A DNA stretch of 64,000 bases from Colwellia sp. BRX10-3. GTDB lineage: Bacteria > Pseudomonadota > Gammaproteobacteria > Enterobacterales > Alteromonadaceae. Location: the NCBI RefSeq assembly GCF_014077505.1, contig NZ_JACGWA010000004.1, positions 1 to 64,000 of the forward strand, in the 5' to 3' direction. The position numbers and the translations under genes are program-made. Every line of letters starts with the position of its first letter. Within the stretch, counting starts at the first letter, position 1. Of this stretch, positions 56,567-64,000 are shown piece by piece. A model generated the notes under the pieces. The model saw only the letters and a program-made list of their open reading frames with translations, ran no database searches and had not been told where the DNA came from.

Positions 56567-56634
56567 CATAATAAGTAAGTAGTTAAATATACCGTTTGCT
56601 AAATAATGCTTACTTATTATGATTGTGTTTTTTT
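56567..56634. terminator. Long inverted repeat between the convergent NIF3 and elyC genes
   Basis: CATAATAAGTAAG recurs as its perfect 13-base complement after a 29-base loop, and seven T residues follow shortly on the plus strand. It is probably the NIF3 terminator. The large loop is unusual, and a small mobile inverted repeat is an alternative. Confidence 0.55.
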
Positions 56635-56693
56635 ACTTAGCTATCAGTACATTATGTGAATTTTAAGCTTTAGCTAAATGGTTTAATAAGCCG

Positions 56694-57446
56694 TTAGCTT
56701 TTAATCCATTGCACTATGCGTCCAAGGGTTTCATGCCAAGCACTGGTAGTTTGTTGCAGTTTTTTTGCACTCGGTAAGTAATACTGCCATGGCGTTAGAT
56801 CATTTTTCTTCACCCATGGGCTTGCCGGTGCAGGTATCGCATTTACACCATATTTTTCAAAGTAAGCCATGGCTCTAGGTAAATGATTAGCACTAGTGAC
56901 TAACACGACATTTCTGTTTATCACTCGCGGCGCAATAAGCTGTGCCTCTTCTTCAGTATCTTGTGGAAAATTCTCTGTAATAATTCTATTTGCTGGAACC
57001 CCTAACAATACAGCAGCTTGCTTAACTTTTTCAGCGTTTGAACTGACATCACCACCGGAAAAACCTGAGGTTATTATTTGTGCCTCTGGATGTAACCGAT
57101 ATATACGAATCGCTTCAACCAATCTTGATAGTGAACTAGAATTTAACTGACTAGTTACTGGCAAACCCTCAACTGTTGTATGGTAACCACCTAAAATAAT
57201 AATATAGTCAACCGGTTTACTGCTTCGGGTGAAAGCCGGATAATTATCTTCCAATGGCGCCATAATACTATCTGATAAAGGCGGAAAGGCACTGAAAAAC
57301 AATAAAGCGGTAGCCGTTAATAGCGCCGAAAAACTAAGCTTTGGTTTTAAACGATAAAAAATAATGGCGGTAATTAACAGTATGATGATAATGCTAAGTG
57401 GCATTATCAATAGGCTGATGATTTTTTTCAGTAAAAATAAGTCCAT
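56694..57446 (-). CDS. elyC: ElyC/SanA/YdcF family (DUF218) membrane protein
   Basis: ElyC supports envelope integrity and peptidoglycan synthesis through undecaprenyl-phosphate metabolism in Escherichia coli. The protein has two N-terminal membrane segments (about 5-27 and 35-55) and a DUF218 domain: DYIIILGGYH, RLVEAIRIYRLHPEAQIITSG, EAQLIAPRV, VTSANHLPRAM and the C-terminal WHETLGRIV. The ATG at 57444-57446 is preferred; another lies nine bases upstream. The symbol is by resemblance to YcbC/ElyC. Confidence 0.85.
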   Translation of the reverse strand: MDLFLLKKIISLLIMPLSIIIILLITAIIFYRLKPKLSFSALLTATALLFFSAFPPLSDSIMAPLEDNYPAFTRSSKPVDYIIILGGYHTTVEGLPVTSQLNSSSLSRLVEAIRIYRLHPEAQIITSGFSGGDVSSNAEKVKQAAVLLGVPANRIITENFPQDTEEEAQLIAPRVINRNVVLVTSANHLPRAMAYFEKYGVNAIPAPASPWVKKNDLTPWQYYLPSAKKLQQTTSAWHETLGRIVQWIKS

Positions 57447-57569
57447 ATTAAACATTCCAAATAGGTGAATTATTTCAAGTTTTCAAGCTATTAAAGCATA
57501 ACAATTAAGTAACGTTATAGCAGTAGCTACTTTTATTGAAATTAATTTATTTGGACGTCTAAAAGTCTG

Positions 57570-57598
57570 TTGATATTTCATATTAGATAGGGTCTAAT
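57570..57598 (+). promoter_or_regulatory. Promoter candidate of the lysC leader
   Basis: TTGATA (57570-57575), 17 bases and TCTAAT (57593-57598) lie about 90 bases before the lysine aptamer. The predicted transcript would carry a leader of about 530 bases before lysC. Confidence 0.55.
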
Positions 57599-57685
57599 AA
57601 CTGCGCTGAAAATTGGAATTTTTACTCCATTTTTATAATGATGTTATCAATAATAAAATATTGAGGTAATGTTTTAATTTTCGCA

Positions 57686-57868
57686 CCAGAAGAGGCGCAA
57701 TTGCCAGGTAAGTAGCATGAGGACCCAATCCTATGACTGTTACTGATGGGGACAATTGCCGAGAATATTGATATGGGGGCATATCATGTTCGGTTACTAA
57801 GGCTGAATCCTTAGGGCTGTCACCGCTAAAAAATTACATGTTTTTAGCATAGGGTGGAGAGCTTCTGG
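57686..57868 (+). ncRNA. Lysine riboswitch aptamer (L box)
   Basis: The sequence shows the lysine riboswitch pattern: P1 arms CCAGAAG (57686-57692) and CTTCTGG (57862-57868), the core AGAGGCGC near the 5' side, and GATATGGGGGCATATC forming one helix. AAGGCTGAATCCTTAGGGCTGTCACC and GGTGGAGAGCTTC lie on the 3' side. The 183-base span equals the known size. It precedes the lysine-sensitive aspartokinase gene. High lysine should reduce lysC expression. I do not see a clear intrinsic terminator in the 266 bases that follow, so the output mechanism is open. Confidence 0.93.
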
Positions 57869-58012
57869 CTGAATAGTACCGCCTGAATAACGGGTTTCTT
57901 AACCTCATTCGCTCTACGCTCAGTCACGCTCTTCCTGTTAGTTATTTGCCTGTTTAATTTGCTGTTTTTTATGAAATACCTATAGCAGTGCAGGCGTTTA
58001 GGAAGAATTTTT

Positions 58013-58144
58013 ATGTTAACATCTTATCTTACAAGCCATTTTCGCAATAGCGTTGGCACATATTTGTCTAAATATTCATGTCGCTATAGACCTGGGTTTT
58101 TAATCATCCAAGCTCGAAATTATGGAGAATTTGCATGTCTGTAG
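58013..58144 (+). CDS. Possible 43-codon leader ORF overlapping the lysC start
   Basis: An ATG with AGGAAG upstream opens 43 codons (MLTSYLTSHFRNSVGTYLSK and onward, ending GEFACL) and stops at TAG 58142-58144, ten bases inside lysC in another frame. Translation of it would deliver ribosomes to the lysC start. It has no recognised homologue and may be chance; it is given for its position between riboswitch and lysC. Confidence 0.3.
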   Translation: MLTSYLTSHFRNSVGTYLSKYSCRYRPGFLIIQARNYGEFACL

Positions 58145-59511
58145 TCGTTAGTCATGTCAGTGCTGATAACATTACCGTTGCAAAGTTTGGCGGCACCAGT
58201 GTTGCTGATTATCAAGCCATGCTTCGTTGCGCTGATATTATTAAAAAAAATAGCACTAATCGTTTAGTGGTGGTTTCAGCAAGTGCTGGTGTAACTAATC
58301 ATTTAGTGCGTTTAAGCCAAGCTGATGTATCACAAAGTGAACGAGAACAAATTATTACTAATATCGCCGATATTCAATTTGCGATAACTAAAAACTTTAC
58401 CAATCAAGAAAATATTAATAACGTAATATTAGCGTTATTAGCATCTTTACGTTGCTTTGCTGATGAACAAGCCAAGCAACACACTACGAAAAACAGTGAT
58501 GAAATTTTAAGTTTTGGTGAACAGTTGAGTTCCCATATTTTTGCTCAAGTATTACAAACTGTTGGTGTTAATGGCCATTATTTTGATGTTCGCCAAGTCA
58601 TGAAAACTGATGATTTGTACGGCAAAGCCCAAGTTGATTTAGCGCAATTAGCCGCGAATGCTATAACATTACTGTTACCTTTACTTAATGAACAAGTTAT
58701 TGTTACACAAGGTTTTATCGGTAGCGATCAACAAGGAAACACGACAACACTTGGTCGAGGTGGTTCTGATTACAGTGCGGCATTGTTAGCTGAGGCTATT
58801 GAAGCGAGCAATTTAAGTATTTGGACTGATGTGGTTGGCATTTTTACTACCGATCCTCGCATTACAGATCAAGCGCGCTCTATTAACGAAATAAGTTTTG
58901 GTGAGGCGGCTGAAATGGCAACATTTGGCGCTAAAATACTTCATCCTGCAACACTTATTCCTGCTATGAGGCAAGATATTCCTGTTTTTGTCGGTTCAAG
59001 TAAAGAGCCTGATGCCGGCGGCACGAGAATACAGCGTCAAGTTGACTCTAACCCTACTTATCGATCAATTGCACTACGTCGAGAACAAACCCTAGTGACG
59101 GTAAAAAGTCCTGAAATGCTGCATGCCAGTGGCTTTTTAGCGAAAGTTTTTACCGTATTAGCTAAACACCAATTAAGTGTTGATTTAATTACCACTAGTG
59201 AAATTAGTGTCGCGCTAACCTTTGATAATCCGCATGGCTCAACCCAAGCGTTGTTAACTAAAGCGGTAGTAGAAGAGTTAGAACAACTTTGTGAAGTTAG
59301 TGTTGAACATGGTTTGAGTTTAATTGCGGTGATCGGTAATAAAATTCATGGCACTAAAGGTGTTGGTAGTAGTATTTTTGACAAAGTAAATGATTTTAAT
59401 ATTCGCATGATTTGTCACGGTGCCAGTAACCATAACCTTTGCTTTTTAGTTCCAGAAGCAGATGCTAACCAAGTAGTTGAGCGATTGCATGATACTTTGT
59501 TTTCTAGCTAA
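58135..59511 (+). CDS. lysC: Lysine-sensitive aspartokinase III
   Basis: Aspartokinase phosphorylates aspartate, the entry to lysine, threonine and methionine synthesis. The 458-residue monofunctional enzyme has KFGGTS (residues 17-22), TTLGRGGSDYSAALLAEA and IWTDVVGIFTTDPR. FGEAAEMATFGAKILHPATL and tandem ACT domains (about 310-455; VDLITTSEISVALT, IRMICHGASNHNLCFLV) follow. The close match to Escherichia coli LysC and the lysine riboswitch upstream agree on lysine control at two levels. GGAG lies eight bases before the ATG. Confidence 0.96.
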   Translation: MSVVVSHVSADNITVAKFGGTSVADYQAMLRCADIIKKNSTNRLVVVSASAGVTNHLVRLSQADVSQSEREQIITNIADIQFAITKNFTNQENINNVILALLASLRCFADEQAKQHTTKNSDEILSFGEQLSSHIFAQVLQTVGVNGHYFDVRQVMKTDDLYGKAQVDLAQLAANAITLLLPLLNEQVIVTQGFIGSDQQGNTTTLGRGGSDYSAALLAEAIEASNLSIWTDVVGIFTTDPRITDQARSINEISFGEAAEMATFGAKILHPATLIPAMRQDIPVFVGSSKEPDAGGTRIQRQVDSNPTYRSIALRREQTLVTVKSPEMLHASGFLAKVFTVLAKHQLSVDLITTSEISVALTFDNPHGSTQALLTKAVVEELEQLCEVSVEHGLSLIAVIGNKIHGTKGVGSSIFDKVNDFNIRMICHGASNHNLCFLVPEADANQVVERLHDTLFSS

Positions 59512-59584
59512 GCTCGAAGCTAACTGAAATGCTGTTAAAGTTTAAAAGTTTATAGAGATATGTAAACAGGTAAATCGAGATAAT

Positions 59585-59612
59585 AAAAAGGGACATCTAA
59601 TTGTCCCTTTTT
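59585..59612. terminator. Bidirectional intrinsic terminator between lysC and queC
   Basis: AAAAAGGGACA and its complement flank TCTAAT. The genes are convergent and both can end here. Confidence 0.88.
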
Positions 59613-59650
59613 GCTTTTAAAATTTACTTAACTAGATTGAGTAGCAAGCT

Positions 59651-60307
59651 TTACTCATATGCTAATGGGTCAATTACATTATTGTCAGCAAAAGCTTCTA
59701 GGCGTTCTTGGCATGCACCACATTTACCACAGGCCTTTTCGCGGCCATTGTAACAAGTCCAAGTATCATCGTAACGTAAACCCATATTTAAACCATCAGT
59801 TAAAATATCTGATTTACTGTTAGTTAAATACGGGCTAAAAATTTCAACTGCTTCATAGTTGGCAATTTTGCATACATCATTCATCTTCATCACAAATTCA
59901 GGTCGGCAATCAGGGTAAATTGCATGGTCACCAGAATGTGCACCATAATAAACTTGTGAAGCTTTTACCGATACAGCGTAACCCACAGCCAATGACAGCA
60001 AAATCATATTACGATTAGGTACTACCGTTGATTTCATACTTTCAGCTTCGTAATGACCTTCAGGGATTTCAATGTCATCAGTTAAAGAGGAACCCGCTAA
60101 TAACTGGTTAATTGCCGAAATATCAATAACTTTATGAGCAACACCCAATTGCTGGCAAACTTTACTGGCACTGGCAACTTCTTTCACGTGTTTTTGGCCA
60201 TAATCAAAAGTTAATGCATAGACTTCTTTGCCGTCTTTTAATGCACGGTGAAGTACAGTGAATGAATCCATGCCACCGGAAAAAATTACTACGACTTTAT
60301 TACTCAT
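59651..60307 (-). CDS. queC: 7-cyano-7-deazaguanine synthase
   Basis: QueC converts 7-carboxy-7-deazaguanine to preQ0 with ATP and ammonia, in queuosine synthesis. The ATG at 60305-60307 gives [19 protein letters not shown], with the PP-loop SGGMDS at residues 10-15. The zinc site near the C terminus has Cys185, Cys193, Cys196 and Cys199 ([14 protein letters not shown]). An in-frame upstream start at 60346 would add 13 atypical residues. It is divergent from queE, the enzyme of the preceding step. Confidence 0.96.
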   Translation of the reverse strand: MSNKVVVIFSGGMDSFTVLHRALKDGKEVYALTFDYGQKHVKEVASASKVCQQLGVAHKVIDISAINQLLAGSSLTDDIEIPEGHYEAESMKSTVVPNRNMILLSLAVGYAVSVKASQVYYGAHSGDHAIYPDCRPEFVMKMNDVCKIANYEAVEIFSPYLTNSKSDILTDGLNMGLRYDDTWTCYNGREKACGKCGACQERLEAFADNNVIDPLAYE

Positions 60308-60376
60308 ATTTGCAGGTCTCTTGAGGTATAATAAAAACTTGCGCATTCTACTCGAAATTATCTAAGCATTAAAGTA

Positions 60377-61051
60377 ATGACCACACGTTATAAAATAAAT
60401 GAATTGTTTGAAACTCTGCAAGGCGAAGGCTCTTTTACCGGCCAACCGTCGATTTTTCTTCGTTTACAAGGTTGTCCTGTAGGTTGTTCTTGGTGCGATA
60501 CCAAGCATACATGGGACATTCACCCTGAATTAGAGATCCCTAGCAAAACACTACTAGATAAGTCGGAAGAGACCGAACAATGGTCGAATTTATCTTTAGA
60601 TGATATAGCTGCAATATTTAGTCAGCAGGGCTATAAAGCTAAACATATAGTGATCACCGGCGGCGAACCCTGCATGGTAGATTTAACCGAGTTGTGTTTA
60701 TATTTTGAAGCACAAGGTTATAGCTGTCAGGTTGAAACTTCGGGTACCTTTGAAATTAGAGTATCTGAGCAATGTTGGGTGACGGTTTCACCCAAAGTTA
60801 ATATGCGTGGCGGTTACGAAATTTTAGCCAGTGCCATGCAACGGGCCAATGAAATAAAGCATCCGGTGGCAACTGAGCAACATATTGACGACTTAAAAGC
60901 ATTATTGGCCGAGCATAAAGTAGCAGACAAACAAATTTACTTACAACCGATCAGCCAAAAGCAACGCGCTACCGAGCTTGCTATTGCCACGTGTATTGAA
61001 AATAACTGGCGCTTGTCGGTGCAAGTTCACAAATACATTGGCATTGAATAG
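60377..61051 (+). CDS. queE: 7-carboxy-7-deazaguanine synthase
   Basis: QueE is a radical SAM enzyme that makes 7-carboxy-7-deazaguanine from carboxytetrahydropterin. The cluster motif CX3CX2C is at Cys33, Cys37 and Cys40 (GCPVGCSWCDTKHTWD), preceded by ETLQGEGSFTGQPSIFLRL; VITGGEPCM is the SAM-binding GGE. The 224-residue length and sequence match the gammaproteobacterial type. It is divergent from queC with 69 bases between the starts, which suggests shared control. Confidence 0.95.
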   Translation: MTTRYKINELFETLQGEGSFTGQPSIFLRLQGCPVGCSWCDTKHTWDIHPELEIPSKTLLDKSEETEQWSNLSLDDIAAIFSQQGYKAKHIVITGGEPCMVDLTELCLYFEAQGYSCQVETSGTFEIRVSEQCWVTVSPKVNMRGGYEILASAMQRANEIKHPVATEQHIDDLKALLAEHKVADKQIYLQPISQKQRATELAIATCIENNWRLSVQVHKYIGIE

Positions 61052-61118
61052 CACCTATCAAAGTAGCATAGTAGAGTACATAAATTTAATACTCTAACGT
61101 TCACTTTAGTGGTAAAAG

Positions 61119-63350
61119 TTATTTTGTTATTGGCAGTGAAATAATAACTTCAACGCCTTGTTGATTTTTTTTATTTACTGCCTTTATCGTACCGCTATGA
61201 AATTGACATATCAATCGCGCTATATACAAGCCTAAGCCCAAATGTGGCTGTTCATTATTGTGTTTCTTCCTGATGGATACCATAGAGTCAAATAGCTGTT
61301 CACTCATCTCTTTAGGTAGTAATTCACCGTTGTTGCTAATAACTAACGTGACCAGGTGATTAGATTTTTCAACGCTGACTACAATATTTTCATCATCAGA
61401 AAACTCAACTGCATTGGCGATAACTTTATCTAATAGCTGCGCGATATGCTCTGGAGAACCTAAAACTTGAACCTTTCCTATGGCTAATTCGCTAAACGAA
61501 AAGTTAATTTTTGGATAGATCAGACGATAACCTTGCATGCAACCGTTGAACACTTGACCCAAGTCGAACAAAGCTTTCTCGGTGTTCTCTAACATTTGCT
61601 CAATGCGAGTTGCTTCATTCATATTGGTTAAAATTAAGCTTAAGCGTTCAATACCATGTTGAGCACGAACTAAGTAGGGATTTTCAACCGATGAATTTGG
61701 TACGTTATCATCATTTTCTTGCTGAGTTGTATTGGTACTTTGCTGCTGCATGGCTAAGGTTTCTAACGATGTACGCACGACAGCAATTGGCGTGCGCAAT
61801 TCATGTGATAAACGAGAAGACATATTTTCTAAATAGTGATTATATTGCCCAAGACGGTTAACGGCGGTTGAGAAACTACGTGATAAATCGCCAATTTCGT
61901 CATTGGTAGTCGAGGTATCAACATTACCGTTAATGCGCCCGTGTTCGTCAATAGCCATTTCGGCTTGATTGCTTAAGGTTCTGATCCGGTTTGAAATACG
62001 TGAAGCAAACAAGAAAAATGCTAAAGCGCCTAATAACATAATAGCCAAGATAGAACTGAACAGTTTTTCCAATGCTTGGTTTCTTAATGTACGAATGCCA
62101 TTAGTCGTTTCTTCAACAATTACCGCGCCTTTAACCTGTTCATCAATAAATATAGGGTAGGCGGCTGATAGCACTACCGCTTGTTGATCGGTACTTAAAC
62201 GCCATTGTGACATTGGCTCACCCGCTAAAGCACTTTCAATATGTTTACCCGTGAGGTTTTCTGAATCATAAAGTTGATCGATAAAGTTACTCGGTGGCTG
62301 GGTGAGTATTTTTTCATACAACGGCTTAAGTATATTGTTTTCAACGGTATGCCAGGTCGCAAGTATAAAATTGTCATCTGCATTGTCGATGTGTTCATTA
62401 TTGAGATTAACGCGTTTATTCCACACACCACTGGCTTTTTTTATGTTCCCAGTTGTGGCTAATACCCGGTGATGTTGGTCAACAACCCAAATGCTGGAGT
62501 TGGTATAGCTCATCCCTTTTACGATACGCTCGATTTCTGGCGAGGGCACTAAAATAGTGCCTAACGTTGCACCAGAACTTGGATCTGCCGAGCCAAGTGA
62601 TGCTTCAATTACACCCAATGGGCTATCAACATCGTGAACGGCAAAGGCTATATTGTCGTTAAATTCAGTCAATGGTACACGAACTTCAACATTATAACCT
62701 TGTGGTGTATCGCGCCAATGTCCTTGAATTTGTCTTGCAGGAACCGGAATATCATCTTTGATATCAGTAATACGGTATGCGTCTATCCAGCCAGTGGTTT
62801 TATTGCTAATAATAAAGCGACTAAATACGACTTGTGGATTGATAAAGGCGAGCTCTAAATGATCATTGTTGGTGATACTGCGAGCATTGGTGTCTCGATA
62901 GATGACATTATCGTCAATTACCGCAAAGTATAAATATAGATATTTACCATAAGTGCCAACAGCTGCTGTAAAGTTAATTGAAAGCTGCTCTGGCGTTAAT
63001 TGACTATAAAGTTGGTTGTTTTGTTGATAAAAATGCGCCTTATTGGCAAAGTCGGGCCAATCTTGATTCAAGCCATCGAGTTGAATAGGCGCTGATAAGC
63101 CATAACTGTATAAGTCTTTGCCTTTTTCAACACTGGGTAAAAAGCTAGCTTGGTTGTTAAATAGGTTAGCTCGCTCATGCATAGCGGTTGCAAGCGCTCT
63201 TGCTGTGCCGATTATGGTTTGCTCTTGGCCATATCTTAGGTATTTCTCCATTTCCCAAACATATTGATAGCCAAACCAAGGAATGGTAAATAGAAAGCTT
63301 GATAATAATAGCAGCTTACTTCTTAAGCCAAAACGCCATTTCATTGCCAT
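61119..63350 (-). CDS. pdsS: Sensor histidine kinase of a proteobacterial dedicated sortase system
   Basis: The 743-residue protein has a first membrane segment (about 12-28) and a large extracytoplasmic region. Part of this region resembles a carbohydrate-binding family 9 fold (DGLNQDWPDFANKA, KYLYLYFAVIDDNVIYRD, NDHLELAFI). A second membrane segment (about 432-452), HAMP, HisKA with His516 in RLSHELRTP, and a HATPase domain (NAVEFSDDENIVV; HLGLGLYIARLI) follow. This layout and the N-terminal RSKLLLLSSFLFTIPWFGYQ fit the kinases found beside marine proteobacterial sortases. The response regulator gene lies six bases upstream. The signal sensed is unknown; a glycan is a guess. Confidence 0.85.
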   Translation of the reverse strand: MAMKWRFGLRSKLLLLSSFLFTIPWFGYQYVWEMEKYLRYGQEQTIIGTARALATAMHERANLFNNQASFLPSVEKGKDLYSYGLSAPIQLDGLNQDWPDFANKAHFYQQNNQLYSQLTPEQLSINFTAAVGTYGKYLYLYFAVIDDNVIYRDTNARSITNNDHLELAFINPQVVFSRFIISNKTTGWIDAYRITDIKDDIPVPARQIQGHWRDTPQGYNVEVRVPLTEFNDNIAFAVHDVDSPLGVIEASLGSADPSSGATLGTILVPSPEIERIVKGMSYTNSSIWVVDQHHRVLATTGNIKKASGVWNKRVNLNNEHIDNADDNFILATWHTVENNILKPLYEKILTQPPSNFIDQLYDSENLTGKHIESALAGEPMSQWRLSTDQQAVVLSAAYPIFIDEQVKGAVIVEETTNGIRTLRNQALEKLFSSILAIMLLGALAFFLFASRISNRIRTLSNQAEMAIDEHGRINGNVDTSTTNDEIGDLSRSFSTAVNRLGQYNHYLENMSSRLSHELRTPIAVVRTSLETLAMQQQSTNTTQQENDDNVPNSSVENPYLVRAQHGIERLSLILTNMNEATRIEQMLENTEKALFDLGQVFNGCMQGYRLIYPKINFSFSELAIGKVQVLGSPEHIAQLLDKVIANAVEFSDDENIVVSVEKSNHLVTLVISNNGELLPKEMSEQLFDSMVSIRKKHNNEQPHLGLGLYIARLICQFHSGTIKAVNKKNQQGVEVIISLPITK

Positions 63351-63356
63351 ATTTTC

Positions 63357-64000
63357 TTAGCTACCTGCAGTTTCTACTGAACTTTGATTCCAGCGGTAAC
63401 CCATGCCATAAACCGTTTCAATACAATTAAAGTCACTATCAATATGAGTGAACTTTTTACGTATACGTTTGATATGAGAGGTAATGGTTGAGTCATCAAC
63501 GTAAATTTTTGAATCTTGCATTAACTGACTACGATTTTTTACATGCCCTGGATGTTTAGCTAATGCGAATAGCATCCAAAACTCGGTAATGGTTAACTCT
63601 ACATGCTGACTTTGCCATTGAATGCTCATACGCTGACTATCTACGGTTAATGGTCCAATAGTTAACATATAGTCAGCTTGTTGTGGTTTACCTAAAGCGT
63701 CTTGGCGGCGAAACAGTGCGGCAATTCGCGCAGACAAATGCGGCAAACTAATATCTTTAGTGAGATAGTCATCAGCACCAATGCGCAAGCCAGACACGGT
63801 ATCAACATCGCTATCACGTGCGGTTAGAAAAATAATGGGTAAGGTTGTCGACTTTGAACGCAGCCATTGGCATAACTCAAACCCAGCATCGTATTCGTGC
63901 TCAAGACCAATATCTAAAATGGCTAAATTAGGCAAGCGTAAGTTAAACGCTTGCATCGCCGTGGCTTTGTTAGCATAAGTTTGAACTTGGTAACCTTGCA
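63357..64000 (-). CDS. pdsR: OmpR-type response regulator of the sortase system (partial at its N terminus)
   Basis: The coding frame continues in phase to the window edge, so the true start lies beyond 64000. The receiver domain has LAILDIGL with the phosphoacceptor Asp, FLTARD, and LTKDISLP with the conserved Lys. A winged helix follows (ELTITEFWMLFALAKHPGHVKNRSQLM; ITSHIKRIRKKF; VYGMGYRW). It precedes pdsS by six bases in the same operon. In known examples the sortase and its target gene are adjacent, so they are expected just outside the window. Confidence 0.85.
   Translation of the reverse strand, partial: QGYQVQTYANKATAMQAFNLRLPNLAILDIGLEHEYDAGFELCQWLRSKSTTLPIIFLTARDSDVDTVSGLRIGADDYLTKDISLPHLSARIAALFRRQDALGKPQQADYMLTIGPLTVDSQRMSIQWQSQHVELTITEFWMLFALAKHPGHVKNRSQLMQDSKIYVDDSTITSHIKRIRKKFTHIDSDFNCIETVYGMGYRWNQSSVETAGS

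Noticed and set aside
1-64000. CRISPR arrays, tRNA or rRNA genes, prophage, toxin-antitoxin or restriction systems
   Set aside because: No spaced direct repeats, no cloverleaf-like GTTCGANTC blocks, no rRNA-like sequence and no phage or defence-type proteins were found on either strand.

Overview
The window is a low-GC chromosomal stretch of a marine gammaproteobacterium. The best fit is the Alteromonadales, close to Colwellia or Thalassotalea. This rests on protein resemblance recalled from family knowledge, on the AcnD/PrpF form of the methylcitrate cycle, on the very large NAD-dependent glutamate dehydrogenase, and on a two-component system of the kind paired with proteobacterial dedicated sortases. 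Almost everything is core chromosome. The only mobile DNA seen is the end of an IS3-family element at the left edge, with an in-frame A-AAA-AAG slippery site.

Layout. 1-398: IS3-family end. 411-5253: rne (minus) and rluC (plus), divergent across a long leader region. 5319-11392: maf/yceF, then yceD-rpmF-plsX-fabD-fabG-acpP-fabF, a phospholipid and fatty-acid synthesis cluster that lacks fabH at its usual place. 11507-16717: pabC-mltG-tmk-holB-pilZ-tatD. 17117-18346: a fused SpmA/SpmB-type membrane protein. 18609-25594: a GntR regulator followed by prpB-prpC-acnD-prpF (2-methylcitrate cycle for propionyl-CoA). The regulator's promoter sits between copies of TGTCGACA, probably its operators. 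26071-29653: msrC, a small acidic protein, proQ and prc. 29881-34241: nhaC, pepN and a DUF2835 protein. 34549-41550: a four-gene envelope cluster of unknown function (DUF1302, DUF1329, Ycf48-like propeller, RND/MMPL permease). 41811-47765: NAD-glutamate dehydrogenase and pyrD. 47894-50626 (minus): a coiled-coil membrane protein and asnB. 50984-52174: an exported pyroglutamyl-peptidase-like protein with serine in place of the catalytic cysteine. 52388-57455: mltD, gloB, a YafS-like methyltransferase, a NIF3 protein and elyC. 57570-59511: promoter, lysine riboswitch and lysC. 59651-61051: divergent queC and queE. 61119-64000 (minus): sensor kinase and response regulator of a probable dedicated sortase system; the sortase and its target would lie beyond the right edge.

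How the genes work together. RpmF, PlsX and the Fab enzymes link ribosome assembly to lipid synthesis. PrpB/C, AcnD and PrpF form a propionate pathway, with activation to propionyl-CoA (prpE or acs) not in the window. LysC under a lysine riboswitch gates aspartate-family synthesis. Many genes are separated by clear intrinsic terminators, so most transcription units are short. The observations most worth follow-up are the near-leaderless yceD transcript, the operator-flanked prp regulator promoter, the Cys-to-Ser C15-like protein, the four-gene envelope cluster, a 43-codon ORF overlapping the lysC start, and a 10-bp perfect inverted repeat before msrC.
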